Source: Wolfiporia cocos (lineage: Eukaryota; Basidiomycota; Agaricomycetes; Polyporales; Phaeolaceae). Taken from it: 64,000 bases of DNA. The notes below the pieces were generated by a model that saw only the letters and a list, made by a program, of their open reading frames with translations, had not been told where the DNA came from and did not search any database. A program made the position numbers and the translations under genes. The DNA lies in assembly GCA_029448655.1 (NCBI GenBank), contig JACCLO010000006.1, positions 124,001 through 188,000 of the forward strand, written 5' to 3'. The number at the start of each line of letters is the position of its first letter. Position 1 is the stretch's first letter. Shown here piece after piece: positions 9,715 to 21,464 of the stretch.

Positions 9715-10367
9715 GCGCCGAGGTCGTTATGCCATTGGACGGGAAGTACCGTGGCATGTGTTACAGCCCGGTCCGGATGGTTACCGGGGCGTGTATTGGT
9801 CTTAGCCGTAAGGCGAGGACCGGTGTTTGGGCGACGCCGTGATGGCAGAAGCCCGGGACTTGGAGACCGCCGAGTCCGTGGGAGGCCGAGAAGGCCGTAG
9901 CCTATAGCGATATTGCCTTGATGCTAATATAGTGCTATTTGGCCGTGTTGCCATTATTATGCGAAGGCGTGGCGCGCCTGAGGTGCCATTGTGATCAAGG
10001 ATCTTATGGCGGTGGGAAGCCGGGAAGGCCGACCCAATAGTACAAGGCCGCGAGGCACTGTTTGTACTTGTGGACATTATTATGCGAGCGTGCCGCGCTC
10101 GGCCTATCATTATGATCTAAGATCTATGACGTGGCTGGTCTTGCTCTGTCGGGCGAGACCGATGACGTATGCTGTAGTGTTGCTATTGGACGTGGTTGTA
10201 CCGTAGCGTTACATAAGCTAGTCATGTGGTTGATAAGCCCAGTTAAGAGCTTGTCGTGGTGGCAATGGGAGTTAACCCGTAGATAACTTGTAGGTAGACG
10301 TATAAATCCCGGATAAATTGCTATAATCATAGGAAAAATGCTGTAAGCCCCAGATAAATCTGTGACA
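9715..10367 (-). repeat. LTR K, inverted, truncated at its left by copy A
   Basis: The right end, ...AAATCTGTGACA, is the reverse complement of a typical LTR start (TGTCACAGATTTATCTGG), close to the sequence at 20748. The left end is missing because copy A begins there. It abuts the pol fragment of B exactly at ggtgg. Simplest reading: K inserted into B, and A later into K, so the missing parts lie left of the window. Confidence 0.65.
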
Positions 10368-12546
10368 GGTGGAACTCGATAATCGCGATCAAATTTTGCT
10401 GAAACCGGAATACTTCACGGTTAGGGCGCTAGAAGCGTCACAGCAGGAGATACAATCAGGCGACGAGGACCTCCTCCGACAAATCCGACAAGCCCTCATG
10501 GACGATCAGATTACCAAAGATTACCAGGAACTACTGAAAAGTGGTCCCAAGGAATTCGGTAAAGATCTCCAGGAATGGAACATGGAGGCCGGATTACTCC
10601 TCAGACGAGGAAAAGTGTACGTTCCAAAAGAGCCTAAGGAATTGCGCACGAAGATACTGGAGTTACATCACGACCATGTGACTGCCGGACACTTCGGACG
10701 ATGGAAGACGTATGAACTTCTATCGCGTAATTACTGGTGGCCTGGAATGACCACGATGGTAAAGCAATACGTGGAAGGTTGTGACACATGTCAACGCATG
10801 AAGAACCACAACCAGACCCCGTACGGACCCCTGCAACCGCTCCCAGTTCCGGAAGCACCTTGGGACACCGTCACAATTGACCTTATCGTCCACCTACCAC
10901 CCAGCGGCGAATTGAAACAATTCAATGCTATTATGGTAATAGTGGACCGGCTTACCAAGCGAGCACATTTCATTCCCACGTCAGACAAAATAACGGCAAA
11001 AGAATTGGCAAACCTCCTGTACCTTCGGATTTACCCGAACCACGGACTTCCGAAACAAATCATTTCGGATAGAGGCCCACAATTCGCAGCCGCCTTATTC
11101 AAGGGATGGTGTGAGCAATTGGGAATCCAACGGTCAATGACAACCGCCTATCACCCGCAAGCGGATGGCCAGACGGAGAGAGTTAACCAGATCCTGGAAC
11201 AATATCTTAGATGTTACATCGATGTTATTCAGAAGGATAATTGGTCATGGTTTCTCCCTACGGCTGAATTCGTGTACAACAACGCGGCTAGTGAGACAAC
11301 AAAGAATAGCCCATTCTTTGTCGAACTAGGAAGGCACCCTAATGCAGGACCTACGAATTTACGTCCAACACCATACACGGACCTAAATGTCATTGCTTAC
11401 GAAAGATGGTCAGCACAAGAACAAGCTAAGGCGGCAATGAAATTGGCTGCTGAACGCTGGTCTTGGTACTATGATCAACACAAGCGCTCGGTACCGTTTA
11501 AAGTCGGCGACAAAGTTCTCGTTGACGCCCGTAGCTGGCAAGACTCCGAAAGAAGTCTTAGTCCACGCTATTTGGGACCATTTAAGATAATTGAACAATT
11601 ATCGCCGGTCACCTTTAGGGTATATATGGACGAGCAGTACAGGGCCTATCACCCAGTATTTCACGCTTCCAAGTTGGTCATGTACAAAGACCCGGTGCAT
11701 CAGAAAAGAACAGAGCCTCAACCAGAAATGGTCGATGGCGAGGAATTATGGGAAGTTGAGAAGATCTTAGATCATCGTCTCCGCGCAGGAAGAGTTGAAT
11801 ACAGAATCCGATGGAAAGGATTCGGTATCAATGACGACTCCTGGGTACGCGAAGCCGATCTCGACACGGCATACGACATTCTGCAGGAATACAAGGCTTC
11901 ACACGCCATTCCAATGCAGGATGTCCCCCTCAGGCGATCAGCTAGAAGGAAAGAAGCAGTTTACGTCTTCGACCCTGACAGCGACGACTGGGAAGCTGAC
12001 GAATGCACGTGGCCAGACGACTGGCCGCAGTATCGCAAAGAATTTGCGAAGGATCCTAAGCAGCGCATGGTTAGACACCCCGATGGGAGATGGATGTCAG
12101 CGGACATTAACCAAAACGCGGACTTGAAAATCGTAGTTGGTGAAGGCAGCCAAATGCCGGAAAAGGGAACCAAGGACTCGGTTGGGTTTGACCTGTACAC
12201 TGCAACAGGCGACGTTCTGCCAGCTCACGGGCAGACAGAATACAATACCAAACTGAAAATCCAGGTACCTTTCGGCACTTACGGACGTATCGCCCCCCGC
12301 TCTAGTCTTGCCCGCAAAGGCATAGACGTAATGGGTGGCGTTATCGACCACGATTATCAAGGCGAAGTAATCATCATTCTCCGGAATCACTCCGACATAT
12401 CTATCGATATTCGGGCCGGTGATAAGATTGCTCAGCTCATCTGCGAAGTTGCTAAGGACCCGCACATTACGCTACACGGAAAATCTTACTTTGAAAAGAT
12501 TAAATCCGAGCGCGGTACTGGTGGATTCGGCTCCACAGGAAAGTAA
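10368..12546 (+). pseudogene. pol: Pol fragment: integrase, chromodomain, dUTPase
   Basis: About 725 codons, corresponding to pol residue 786 to the end, open throughout. It starts in the linker after RNase H, so it has no start of its own. The integrase zinc finger is intact (CDTCQRM, where copy A has a stop), as are the DD35E triad, the chromodomain and the five dUTPase motifs. It differs from A and C by scattered substitutions (for example a Val for Ala before the YNNAASE segment). Non-functional alone because protease and RT are missing from this side of the insertion. Confidence 0.9.
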
Positions 12547-12585
12547 TCGTTCCATTAGGGACAATGAAACCTGAAGAGGGGGTAA

Positions 12586-13284
12586 TGTCACAGATTTGGG
12601 ACATGCCACTATTTTTCCCGTATTTTTACCTATTTATCTGATATTTCTACGACCTTGTAGACATTTACGCTGCTAAGCGCCCGTCTACACGTACACGCAA
12701 CCAAACAACACGTACACAACGCGGTATACGTCCACTTGTCATAACAACACGTACATAACACGCTTGTACGCGTCAATGACTCAGCGGACTAACCTCCGGT
12801 GTCACGCGCCTTACTCATATCCCGATACCGGGCTATGTCAGTACAATTTGATAAGCGGACCGCTCGTTATCACATGCCAATGACCTTACGATTACTCATA
12901 TCCCGATACCGGAATATAATAATCACATGCATGGCTTACTAACGTAGCTACAGCCACTTCCACAACATGGACCTACAGTCCAAACAAACGATCTTACTGG
13001 TGCGGCCATTACCGGTGCACATGGTCTATTGTAGTTTACGACTTAACCATATTAGTTATGTCTGCGCACAGACCACCTTCATGTTTGGCTCCCTTACCGG
13101 TAACCAAACAAAGCATGTATATAAGTAGGGCTATCACTGCGGATAAGCCTTAGATTTGTTCTTTGCATTCGCACAGTCACATAACATCTCTGCTTGCGCC
13201 CACTAGTCTCCTCACCAACCTTCAACAACTCCTTCAAGTCGTCTATAAGGTTATAGTGTGAGTCCCACAGTCTAGTCTGTGTCA
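12586..13284 (+). repeat. 3' LTR of copy B
   Basis: 699 bp, TGTCACAG...CTGTGTCA, with the same TATA and R region as copy A and more substitutions relative to it than A's own two ends show. Preceded by the polypurine tract at 12571-12585. Confidence 0.94.
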
Positions 13285-13740
13285 GCAGTATAGTAAGTCA
13301 TGCTATAGGTCTACATGTAGTACTTACCTTACGGCACGTGCTCTGGCCTATGAGTGCTGGTGGTGGCGCTAGCAGGGCTATCACATGATGACGTGGCCAT
13401 TACCGGTCGTGCATCACCTGACTTACATACATGACGGTCATGCATTACTTAGTTATATTGGATAGTGCATGGACCAGGACTTTAGGGCTAGTACAGTAGC
13501 ACCTGCTTGTCCACATGTATATAGTTGCACCAACTTGAGGCTTACACCTCAATTTTGGTATTCTTGATGTATGGGCTTACTCTGAGCTCCCTGGGTGCTG
13601 CTAGCTGGGCCTCTCTACTCCCTAGTCTGGGTCTTCGAGTCTATGCTGCCGCCTTCCACCGACGTTGTAGGTATCCGCCCCAATAGGCTGGATATAGGGG
13701 GGTTTCCCCAGTTCCCGGTCCCACAGCCAGGTCTGTGTCA
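13285..13740 (+). repeat. LTR J, 3' part, split by copy B
   Basis: Ends in AGGTCTGTGTCA and contains a TATA box in the CATGTATATAG context with a downstream pyrimidine-rich R-like region, as in other LTRs here. The left part is absent on this side. It is probably beyond the window, left of B. Confidence 0.6.
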
Positions 13741-13981
13741 CCAAGCTCAGACTAGTGTGCTAAGATCATACAGCAGGAGTTATGCAAGGATGTGGGACAT
13801 GCCCCAGAGATACATTGATGAGTCAAAGGAGAATGCCTTAGACTCTTGAGGCTTAAGTACATGAGAACAATGTCCATCACTACAGATATGTTTGCCCTAA
13901 AGTAGCATCTATGAGGGTGCTACCTAAGTATCTGACAAGTTTAATTACCTGTGGCTTTGCCACGAATGTCAATTGTCATTT
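13741..13981. repeat. Degenerate LTR-derived sequence
   Basis: Contains a segment (about 13851-13935) resembling the inverted LTR at 19157-19554 (GCTTAAGTACATGAG, then GCCCTAAAG and GTGCTACCTAAGTA). No complete boundaries. The last 5 bp, CATTT, are the target duplication of the next solo LTR. No gene seen. Confidence 0.4.
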
Positions 13982-14440
13982 TGACACAAACCAAACTGCA
14001 ATACTTACTAAGATCCTTTGGGGGTGTCTTAGAGGGTAGAAAGCAAAGTAGTGAGGCGATGAAATAGCTTGTTAGGCTGTAGTTCAATATTGAGGAGAAC
14101 AGAACTGAGGTTTAACGCTCAGTCTGCCCTAGTATATATACATGCGTTGCGAGACCCCTAATACTACTAGGACCTACGGTACCTAAGGATGAGTAACGCT
14201 ACATGTGATCTAATACTTCGACATGTGATTCTAGGTAAGAGCATCAGTCAGCGATCATGTGAGCGTAGACGATGCATGTGATTCTGGTTGGTATGGAACC
14301 TGCTAGAAGGTTCCGGTAAGTTCCATGGACGTAAGCGCTTGGTCACGTGATATGCTAGTTATACGTATTCTATGCTACAACGTAGATATTGAAGTATAAA
14401 AGCAGGAAAAATAGCTAAAAATAAGGAAAAATCTGTGACA
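13982..14440 (-). repeat. Solo LTR, TSD CATTT
   Basis: 459 bp from TGACACA to CTGTGACA, the inverted form of the TGTCAC...TGTCA LTR type, with an inverted TATA box (TATATATACATG). Exact 5-bp duplication CATTT at 13977-13981 and 14441-14445. A clean product of LTR-LTR recombination. Confidence 0.88.
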
Positions 14441-14445
14441 CATTT

Positions 14446-15197
14446 AAGTGTGATAACCAATAGAATAAAGGAAAAACATATTGGATGGAGACATTGTGAG
14501 TCCACCAACCTCCAGGGTGTGTGTCGTCACTTTGCTTGTAACATTGTGTCCACAAATGTGGTGCCTCAAAAAACTCCCTGGATTCTCTTAATTTATTACG
14601 ATTTTTTGGTGGGTATCTACAGTACAGGTCATCTATGTTACAACAGCTACAAAATCCCTGTGGCACAGCACAGGGAAGATGTGCAAAATGCAAGTTTTCG
14701 TCGAAGGGATTTTAACACGTGCCTTGCAGGTGCCAGGCATGGGAATCCACTGGCCAACTCCCTGGGTCAGTGGTGCGAGCCCTATGGGACAACAGACAGC
14801 ATGTGGCACACATGGAAAAGCACATGGCAGTTCCCACACAACAGCCATCCTTTATTATATGATGGAACACTGACATAGTACTTATTATGTACAACCTATG
14901 TTACTGTAGGTAAGGTATTCTGTAACCACCCTAGCCCATATGTTAGATAGCAGGTCACATGACTGTACGCACTGATACCCATGCCATGGTAAAACTGTGA
15001 CACATACCAAAACAATGTGCCTTACGTGCAGATCAAACTAACAACCTAATGAACCAAGACATGTGACCCATAGATAGTGCCTGGCCTTATCTTATCAGAT
15101 AGGCCTTACTCTGGGTAAAGTCACATGTACTATGATTATGTATGCATTCCACACAACAACAGATGCCAATGCATGGGCCCCTTTAGGGTAGGCTTCT
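14446..15197. other. Repeat debris without a recognisable gene
   Basis: A plus-strand frame of about 147 codons starts near 14435 but begins inside the solo LTR, has no recognisable domain, and is not conserved elsewhere in the window. AACTGTGACA at about 15002 resembles an inverted LTR end. The stretch 15003-15192 plus 15912-16062 (TATA context near 15928) looks like an old LTR later split by the insertion at 15198. Confidence 0.4.
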
Positions 15198-15906
15198 TGT
15201 TACAGTTATTGTGAATTTTTGAATGCTGGCACAACTCACCATTGGGTAAATATGATACAGGGACTTGTTGCACAACCAACCCCCTGGCTACTCATGACTC
15301 TACTGGGCTCATCCCCAGTTGTACTAGCATATAGGGCATGTTTCATCTTTGGCAGATTCAACTCTGCTCTTGTTTCACATTTATCATTTGATGACCCACA
15401 GACAGTGTTCAACCACCAGTATCATTTCTATCTATCATTCCAGGTATATCGCTACATACTTATCAAATGTTTCATACTATAGTGTAGATAATATTAGTGA
15501 CATTTAGGACAGACTTGACCCCTGAAACTCAGCATAGTATATAAGCCAATGTACTTACCATTGAGGCTCTTCAGCTTGACCTTGTTGTACAAACAAGAAG
15601 TCTTATACTCATTCTCAAATATAGGAAACTACGCTCAGTATTTGCCAAGCCCAGAACCAACTAAGTCCTCAAAGTGCACACTGACTTCTTGGACTTAGGC
15701 AAGTCTTATATTCTAGTAGACTTGCTCTTGAACTGATTATATCCTCTAACGCATATTGGATATTAAATGATCTCCTAAAGTCTTTGACATAGGATTTGAA
15801 GGCTTATACAGATCATATTTGCCTTGCACTCATTTGTGGGACTATGTGCAGAAGAACAAACTATATTCGTGACTCAAATATACAAATGGGTATACAACCC
15901 ATAACA
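15198..15906 (+). repeat. Solo LTR of the TGTTA...TAACA family, TSD CTTCT
   Basis: 709 bp starting TGTTAC and ending CATAACA. Exact target duplication CTTCT at 15193-15197 and 15907-15911. Related over much of its length to the solo LTR at 18750 and to the 3' LTR of element P (49304-49884). This LTR class has different ends from the TGTCAC class that dominates the window. Confidence 0.88.
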
Positions 15907-16260
15907 CTTCTGGTAGATAGTGCATACAGTGTATATAATGATGTTTGGTCTGAGGCTTATGTCCTCAGACTCATTATTCTCTTCTACACACCCAACACCT
16001 ACTTGTGTGCTAGGGGGGCAATTCCCCACAGACTACTTCCTCATGCATGCTTGACTGGGACTCTGCCTGTCACAGTACGTTCCTTAAGGGGTACCTGTGT
16101 TTCACCCTCAGTTTGTAGGCATAGCAGTGCTGGGATGCATGCGGTTCCCTGCTTCTTACCTCATCACCTCTGACGCTCACTCCCTGTTATCTTATCAAGG
16201 CACCTGACCTATTAGATTGTACGTGCGCTAGGGCCGCGCGCTCCCCTTCATACTCACATG

Positions 16261-16814
16261 TGTCACAAATTATTCCACTAATAGTTTGTACTCCCTCGCT
16301 ATAGGACGCACGCGCGGCGCTAGGCGTACGCCGCGTCTCTGCGCTGTAGCCACCGCCACCTCCGGCGTCTCCCAGTAATTGCAGGTCACCTGGTCATTTG
16401 GTTAGCGCTGTAGGGTAGCGCGCGCCTCAGGTACCGTCACATATGGTCACATTGTTACATGTCTCGTTACCTAGCACATGACCCATTAGATAGCGGTGCA
16501 CAGACCACGTCTTTAGGGCGGTCCCGGTAGTATACACAAGCATGTATATAATACGACGAGATGTGGGCTTACACCTCATCTCTCAGATTCTCGACAATGG
16601 TGCATAACCCTTTCTCGCTTATTGCTGTGTGATCTACTGGCCCGGGGCCCATATCTCGTCTACCTTGTCTGTGAGCCGCCGCTGCTATCTCGACGTATGA
16701 CATGCGTGCATGAGCCTCTGCGTTCAGCGCTGGCGCGGTGCCTTGTAGCCTCGATTGTAGGCCTGTATGGATCCCCCTGAGCCCAGGGGTCGCACAGACA
16801 GTGAGTCTGTGTCA
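16261..16814 (+). repeat. 5' LTR of element G
   Basis: 554 bp, TGTCACAAATT...GTCTGTGTCA. Contains GGCGCTAGGCGTACGCC, TATA (CATGTATATAATAC) and R-start candidate ATCTCTCAGATT (16578-16589). Related to the solo LTR at 43416-43984. Confidence 0.92.
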
Positions 16815-16815
16815 T

Positions 16816-16827
16816 AATCTGAGAGAT
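16816..16827 (+). other. Self-priming primer site of G
   Basis: AATCTGAGAGAT, 1 nt after the LTR, is a perfect 12-nt complement of ATCTCTCAGATT at 16578-16589 in the LTR. Confidence 0.75.
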
Positions 16828-17056
16828 ATCTTACCTCCCCTCCGGCGCCACCTGCGCTGGGGCCGAGGGTTCTCCACGTACAGGGTGCCATGGCAACGCG
16901 GCGGGGCAGCCTCTGGTAGAAGCGCCAGAAGTCCGTAGTTTTACGAGCCCCCACGAAGCGTTACACCAGGCGAAGTACCCGTGCGGAGTGAGTAAGCAAG
17001 ACCGCCCCCTTTCGAATGCAAGGTAGAAGGGGTCGACCGACGTAAGCCCCGTTTGA
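16826..17056 (+). pseudogene. Decayed copy of the conserved small ORF of the short elements
   Basis: 77 codons in the frame homologous to the intact 74-aa frame of element M (55197-55421, minus). Shared segments include AEG, GQPxVEAPxVRS and TSPHExxHQAK, and both frames end GST-x-VS-x-V then TGA. Indels relative to M are multiples of three. Here the start is ATA instead of ATG and one in-frame TAG lies at 17024-17026. The following frame (FEDPPP, CARVWRS, then WVCEG near 17165) is also shared with M but carries a 1-nt frameshift. No known family recognised. Confidence 0.5.
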
Positions 17057-17537
17057 GGACCCGCCGCCGTCACCCCTGCAAAGGGAATGCGCGCGCGTGT
17101 GGAGGTCTAGGACAGTCCGGCCACTTACCCCTGGGCGGCAGGGTATCACCAAGAACTGATGATCAGTGGGTATGCGAAGGGTCCCGCAAGGGTACCCAAC
17201 CCCACACCGACGATCACTAAGGTCAGAAAGCAATCCTCGACGACCGACTACTTCTCCGACAAAACCAACCACATACCCCGAGGTCGGTGCGCCACGCTCA
17301 TCTATGTCGGCGTCAGTCCTAGGAGGCGGAATGAACAAGCATTACCACAACCTCCGATGGGCCCGCTCACCTCTGGAGGGCCTCGTTCACTCACGTTGCG
17401 GGATGGGGGGACGTTTTCTTCACTCCTCCACCGGCGGACGGACCGTGCACACGGACGCTCCCCACCTTACGTTGCAAAGGATGGGCCGTGTGTCAAACAA
17501 GCAACCAAGGATGCGAGGGTCGTAGGAAGATAGGTAG

Positions 17538-17573
17538 AACGTCAGGGACGACGTTTTTCGAGAGGGGGGGTAA
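17538..17573 (+). other. 3' stem-loop and polypurine tract of G
   Basis: AACGTC-AGGGAC-GACGTT (17538-17555) is a perfect 6-bp stem with loop AGGGAC, 18 nt before the LTR. Then comes the purine run GAGAGGGGGGG and TAA up to 17573. Confidence 0.72.
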
Positions 17574-18127
17574 TGTCACAAATTATTCCACTAATAGTTT
17601 GTACTCCCTCGCTATAGGACGCACGCGCGGCGCTAGGCGTACGCCGCGTCTCTGCGCTGTAGCCACCGCCACCTCCGGCGTCTCCCAGTAATTGCAGGTC
17701 ACCTGGTCATTTGGTTAGCGCTGTAGGGTAGCGCGCGCCTCAGGTACCGTCACATATGGTCACATTGTTACATGTCTCGTTACCTAGCACATGACCCATT
17801 AGATAGCGGTGCACAGACCACGTCTTTAGGGCGGTCCCGGTAGTATACACAAGCATGTATATAATACGACGAGATGTGGGCTTACACCCCATCTCTCAGA
17901 TTCTCGACAATGGTGCATAACCCTTTCTCGCTTATTGCTGTGTGATCTACTGGCCCGGGGCCCATATCTCGTCTACCTTGTCTGTGAGCCGCCGCTGCTA
18001 TCTCGACGTATGACATGCGTGCATGAGCCTCTGCGTTCAGCGCTGGCGCGGTGCCTTGTAGCCTCGATTGTAGGCCTGTATGGATCCCCCTGAGCCCAGG
18101 GGTCGCACAGACAGTGAGTCTGTGTCA
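17574..18127 (+). repeat. 3' LTR of element G
   Basis: 554 bp, seen to differ from the 5' LTR at one position only. Confidence 0.92.
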
Positions 18128-18749
18128 ACATGATCATATATCATAACGGTCACAGGTAGATACATCACACATCACTTTTACGGTAACCAATAGATACGCG
18201 CACGGGCCGCTTCTTTAGGGTACGCTAGATACTTGGCGCTGCAAGTGCATGTATATATACTACGACGATGAGGCATTACAGCCTCATCTTTGAGATTCTC
18301 GGCAATGGGGTGCAAACCCTCTTACTTCACCTTGGCTCTGTGCAACTGGTCCACCAACTCTCTGAGTGCTGGGGCCTCTCTATAACATGTGCGTCACCCT
18401 CTGGCTCTGGCTTCCTGGGACAGCCCACTACACGGTCAGCTTGACGTGACCTCGTCACATACCTGTATCAGGTAGTGCGGCGATCGGAGTCATCTGCAAC
18501 TTGCATGCGTGTGAGTCCCTAACCGCTACATCCAAGGCTTTCGTGTTATAGGTATAGGGGAATACCCCCGGCTAGGGCTGGTCCCACATTCTTGGTAAGT
18601 CTGTGTCACTGCCACTTGACAACCAATGTCCAACAACAGCGACCAATGATCACAGGTCCTCAGCCATAGAAGACAGAGCATAGAGCCAAGAAAGTAAGTT
18701 TGTTATAGATGGTCATGTGATGTAAAGTGGAAGTACCTAGGTTTGAGCC

Positions 18750-19865
18750 TGTTATGATTATTTTATTTTTCTGATGCCTTTGGAACTCACCATTGGGCAA
18801 ATACGATACAGGGACTTGTTGCACAACCAACTTCCCTGGCTACTCGTGACTCCATCAGGCTTAACCCTGATTGTACTAGCATATGGGGCTTGTTTCACCA
18901 TTGGCAGATGCAACTCTGCCACTGTTTCATATTTATCATTCTATGATTAACAGATGGCATTCAACTGCCTACATCATTCTTATCTATCATTTCAGATATA
19001 TCACTACATACTTATCAAACATCTCAACCTAGGACATAGGTAGTAGTGGTGACATCTGGGACATATGGGACTCCAGAAACCTAGTGTAGTATATAAACTC
19101 ATGTAACTAGGTCAAGGCTCTTCAGCTCAACCTTGTTGTATTAACAAGAGTCTTATTGACACAAAATGCCAAAGGGCATACTGTCATCAAGAGTCTTGTC
19201 GCAGACTGCTAAGAGACCCCAGACTAGCACACATAACACTGAGAGGGACTAAGCCCATCGTCGAATATAACAGTTCTGGGGAGTAAGCCCCAGAATGTCA
19301 CAGCTTAAGTACATGAGTAATGCCGTCGCTTTCTACTAGAGGCCCGCCCTAAAGGCAGGGCCTGTGCGTATTGTGAGTGCTACCTAAGTAATGTGCTACA
19401 GTAATTAAGCTACTGACCATGTGACCAGTCACGGGGTAGGCTACCTGTACTGTTACGCTATGCGACTATATGTCTATACAAGACATGTGACCTATGTACA
19501 TCCAAGGCCCTTGGTTCAAGACAGGGGGGGTACCTCTTGACAGAATCTGTGACACTTATACTCATTCTCAAATGTAGGAAACTACACTCAGTATAACCTC
19601 AAGCCCAGAAGACTAGGTCCTCGAAGTGCCCATACAATTTCTTGGACTTAGGCAAGTACCCTCACAAGTACTTGCTCAGTGAACCCCAGTATATTCTTTA
19701 ATGGGCACTGAATATCAAATGATCCCCTAGAGTCTTGCGACTTAGGGCTTGAAGGCTTAATATGAATAGGGTATTATTTGCCTTGCACTTGTCTGTGGGA
19801 CTATGTGCAGAAGATGATTTACACTTGCAATTCAAGTGTAACAAACAGGTATATGACCTGTAACA
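18750..19865 (+). repeat. Solo LTR of the TGTTA...TAACA family, TSD GAGCC, split by another LTR
   Basis: TGTTATG at 18750 and TGTAACA ending at 19865, with exact duplication GAGCC at 18745-18749 and 19866-19870. An inverted TGTCAC-class LTR (19157-19554) sits inside. Sequence parallels the LTR at 15198 over most of its length (for example the CTCACCATTGGG segment). Confidence 0.87.
19157..19554 (-). repeat. Solo LTR nested in an LTR, TSD CTTAT
   Basis: 398 bp from TGACACAAAATG to ATCTGTGACA, with exact duplication CTTAT at 19152-19156 and 19555-19559. The uninterrupted site is visible in the related LTR at 15198-15906 (AGTCTTATACTC). Confidence 0.9.
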
Positions 19866-20747
19866 GAGCCTGGGTAATGGCATATGTCAGGATCCTGAAT
19901 AATCCATGACAGATACTCAGTTGGGACCTGCTGTACTATACAGCTTGGCCATTAATGGTTTGAGCCCAAAGCATGTGAACAGAAACCATCCAATGGCTGT
20001 AAGTCCAAGGTGTGACCTGCCCAGGCTGCTGAGTGATTGCTGGTGACTCATACTCTGATTGGTGGTCTAGACCATATCTTGTGACAATATTAGAAATATT
20101 GGTGATCTCAGTGATTATGTAAGCAGAGACAAGGGCATATCTTATCAGGTGAAGGGTCAAGTGCCACTAGGTGTAAGTCAAGTTCAAGGATAGGTGCAGT
20201 GATTTGTATAAAATAATGGAAAAATGCTAGAAAATGCAGAAAAATTGCATAAAATCCTGGGAAACCATGACACCCACTCATGCCTACCATCAAACCCTCA
20301 GAGCACTGTATGATGAGTGGTAGATGATGTCACATGTACCCACCATCACATGACAGCTCTTATTTGTCACAAGTTGTCCGTGGCATGATCCAGCATTTGA
20401 GTTTCCCTCTGCATACAGGTCTTGCCACATAACAGCGACACTCATCTGCCAATTGGATCCTGCTGTATAACAGTGATGCTCATCTGCCATTAGATCCTGT
20501 AGCACCAGGGTAAGTGCCTGGGTAGTCAGGTGATATGACCACTGTCAGATAAGATAGGTGTAGGGGTAGTCACATTATGTATACTCACATGATGGTCCAG
20601 GGTAATTATATCATGTTAGCATTACCAAAGTCACTGCAGCTACATTGTGCACATTACTGCACACAGACCTTGAGCTTTGGGGTATGTCACAGATTTTATG
20701 GTCTGCCCTCCCCCTGGGTCAAACTCAGTTCTTCATGGTCTAGTAGT
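19866..20747. other. Degenerate LTR sequence and an imperfect direct repeat
   Basis: An inverted LTR-like end (GGAAACCATGACA) finishes near 20272; its other end is not recognisable. At about 20430-20505 two copies of a roughly 38-bp unit (TATAACAGTGATGCTCATC and relatives) are adjacent. TGTCACAGATTTTATGG at 20685 looks like a second, truncated LTR start 63 bp before the one at 20748. No gene supported. Confidence 0.35.
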
Positions 20748-21440
20748 TGTCACAGATTTATCTGGAGCCCTAGCAATTTTCTGCATATTATAGCAATATA
20801 TTGGAATTACCACATCTAACTATAAGTTATCCAGGAGTTATCATATATTGCCAACATGCTGAGTTAATGCAAGGCATTATCGCTTATGTAACCATATTAC
20901 ACGCTACTAAGCAAGCACGACTAAGCATAACACGCTAGTCAGGACTCATGGGTCATCCAACATCATAGCTACCAGCCATCCAGACCCTAGCCCAGACTTA
21001 TGACTGCATAGCAACATCACCATCAGCATAGCCCCAAAGGCTAGCCCTGGTATTGCATCATAGTCCAGACCCAGCTACATCATTGCTACATCAACTGGTC
21101 CAGCCCTCAAGGCCAGACCATTACATCATTATCCATCTGGACCTGATGAAGTCATTGAGAATGCCATGCTAGCACAGCTATGGCATCATAGCATAATAAT
21201 AGCCTTCCAGCATTATTGCTATTGGTCCAGCACCTGTGGACTGCCCTCTGGACTCTGGCACAAGCCAAGTCCCGGACTCTAGCCTCATGGCCTAGTCCAT
21301 GGCCCCTCTAGGCCACCTCGTCATAGCTACCAGCCTCACAGCCTTAGCCAATGGCAGACTCGGCACTATGCCTTAGTCATCATGTGGATTTGGCCTATGG
21401 CCATTATCCCTCAAGGTACCGGACTCCCAGTCTATGACAT
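20748..21440 (+). repeat. Possible degenerate LTR with low-complexity interior
   Basis: Starts TGTCACAGATTTATCTGG, similar to the end of LTR K. A weak candidate end (CCCAGTCTATGACA) lies near 21439, but the flanking 5-mers do not match. Between about 20940 and 21440 the sequence is built of CATCATAGC, CCAG and GCCTAGTC-like words, as if locally amplified. Confidence 0.35.
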
Positions 21441-21464
21441 TCGGATTGTACATTTAATCAGCAA

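Larger units (their letters stand above)
10368..13284 (+). mobile_element. Gypsy copy B, 3' part
   Basis: Same family as copy A. Only the pol 3' half, the 3' stem-loop (12553-12566), polypurine tract and 3' LTR are present. The break at 10367/10368 falls exactly at the end of LTR K, at a pol position equivalent to about 6795 in A. The right flank is gcagt, inside LTR J. Confidence 0.9.
16261..18127 (+). mobile_element. Short non-autonomous LTR element G, TSD ACATG
   Basis: 1,867 bp: two 554-bp LTRs that appear to differ by a single base (an ACACCTC/ACACCCC difference in the R region) around a 759-bp interior, with exact duplication ACATG at 16256-16260 and 18128-18132. The interior has a self-complementary primer site, a stem-loop and a polypurine tract, but no protease, RT or integrase. 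Near-identical LTRs mean recent movement, so the enzymes must have come from another element. The interior is homologous to those of M and N. Confidence 0.92.
16068..18608 (+). repeat. Solo LTR H (669 bp) interrupted by element G, TSD CTGCC
   Basis: TGTCACAG at 16068 and CTGTGTCA ending at 18608. With G removed the LTR is 669 bp (16068-16260 joined to 18133-18608). The duplication CTGCC is exact at 16063-16067 and 18609-18613. TATA box CATGTATATATAC in the second part. Confidence 0.85.

Noticed and set aside
14435..14878. 147-codon plus-strand frame
   Set aside because: Starts inside a solo LTR, no domain, no second copy; treated as chance.
14871..15002. Inverted LTR of 132 bp
   Set aside because: Only the CTGTGACA end is convincing; no matching duplication, so left as debris.
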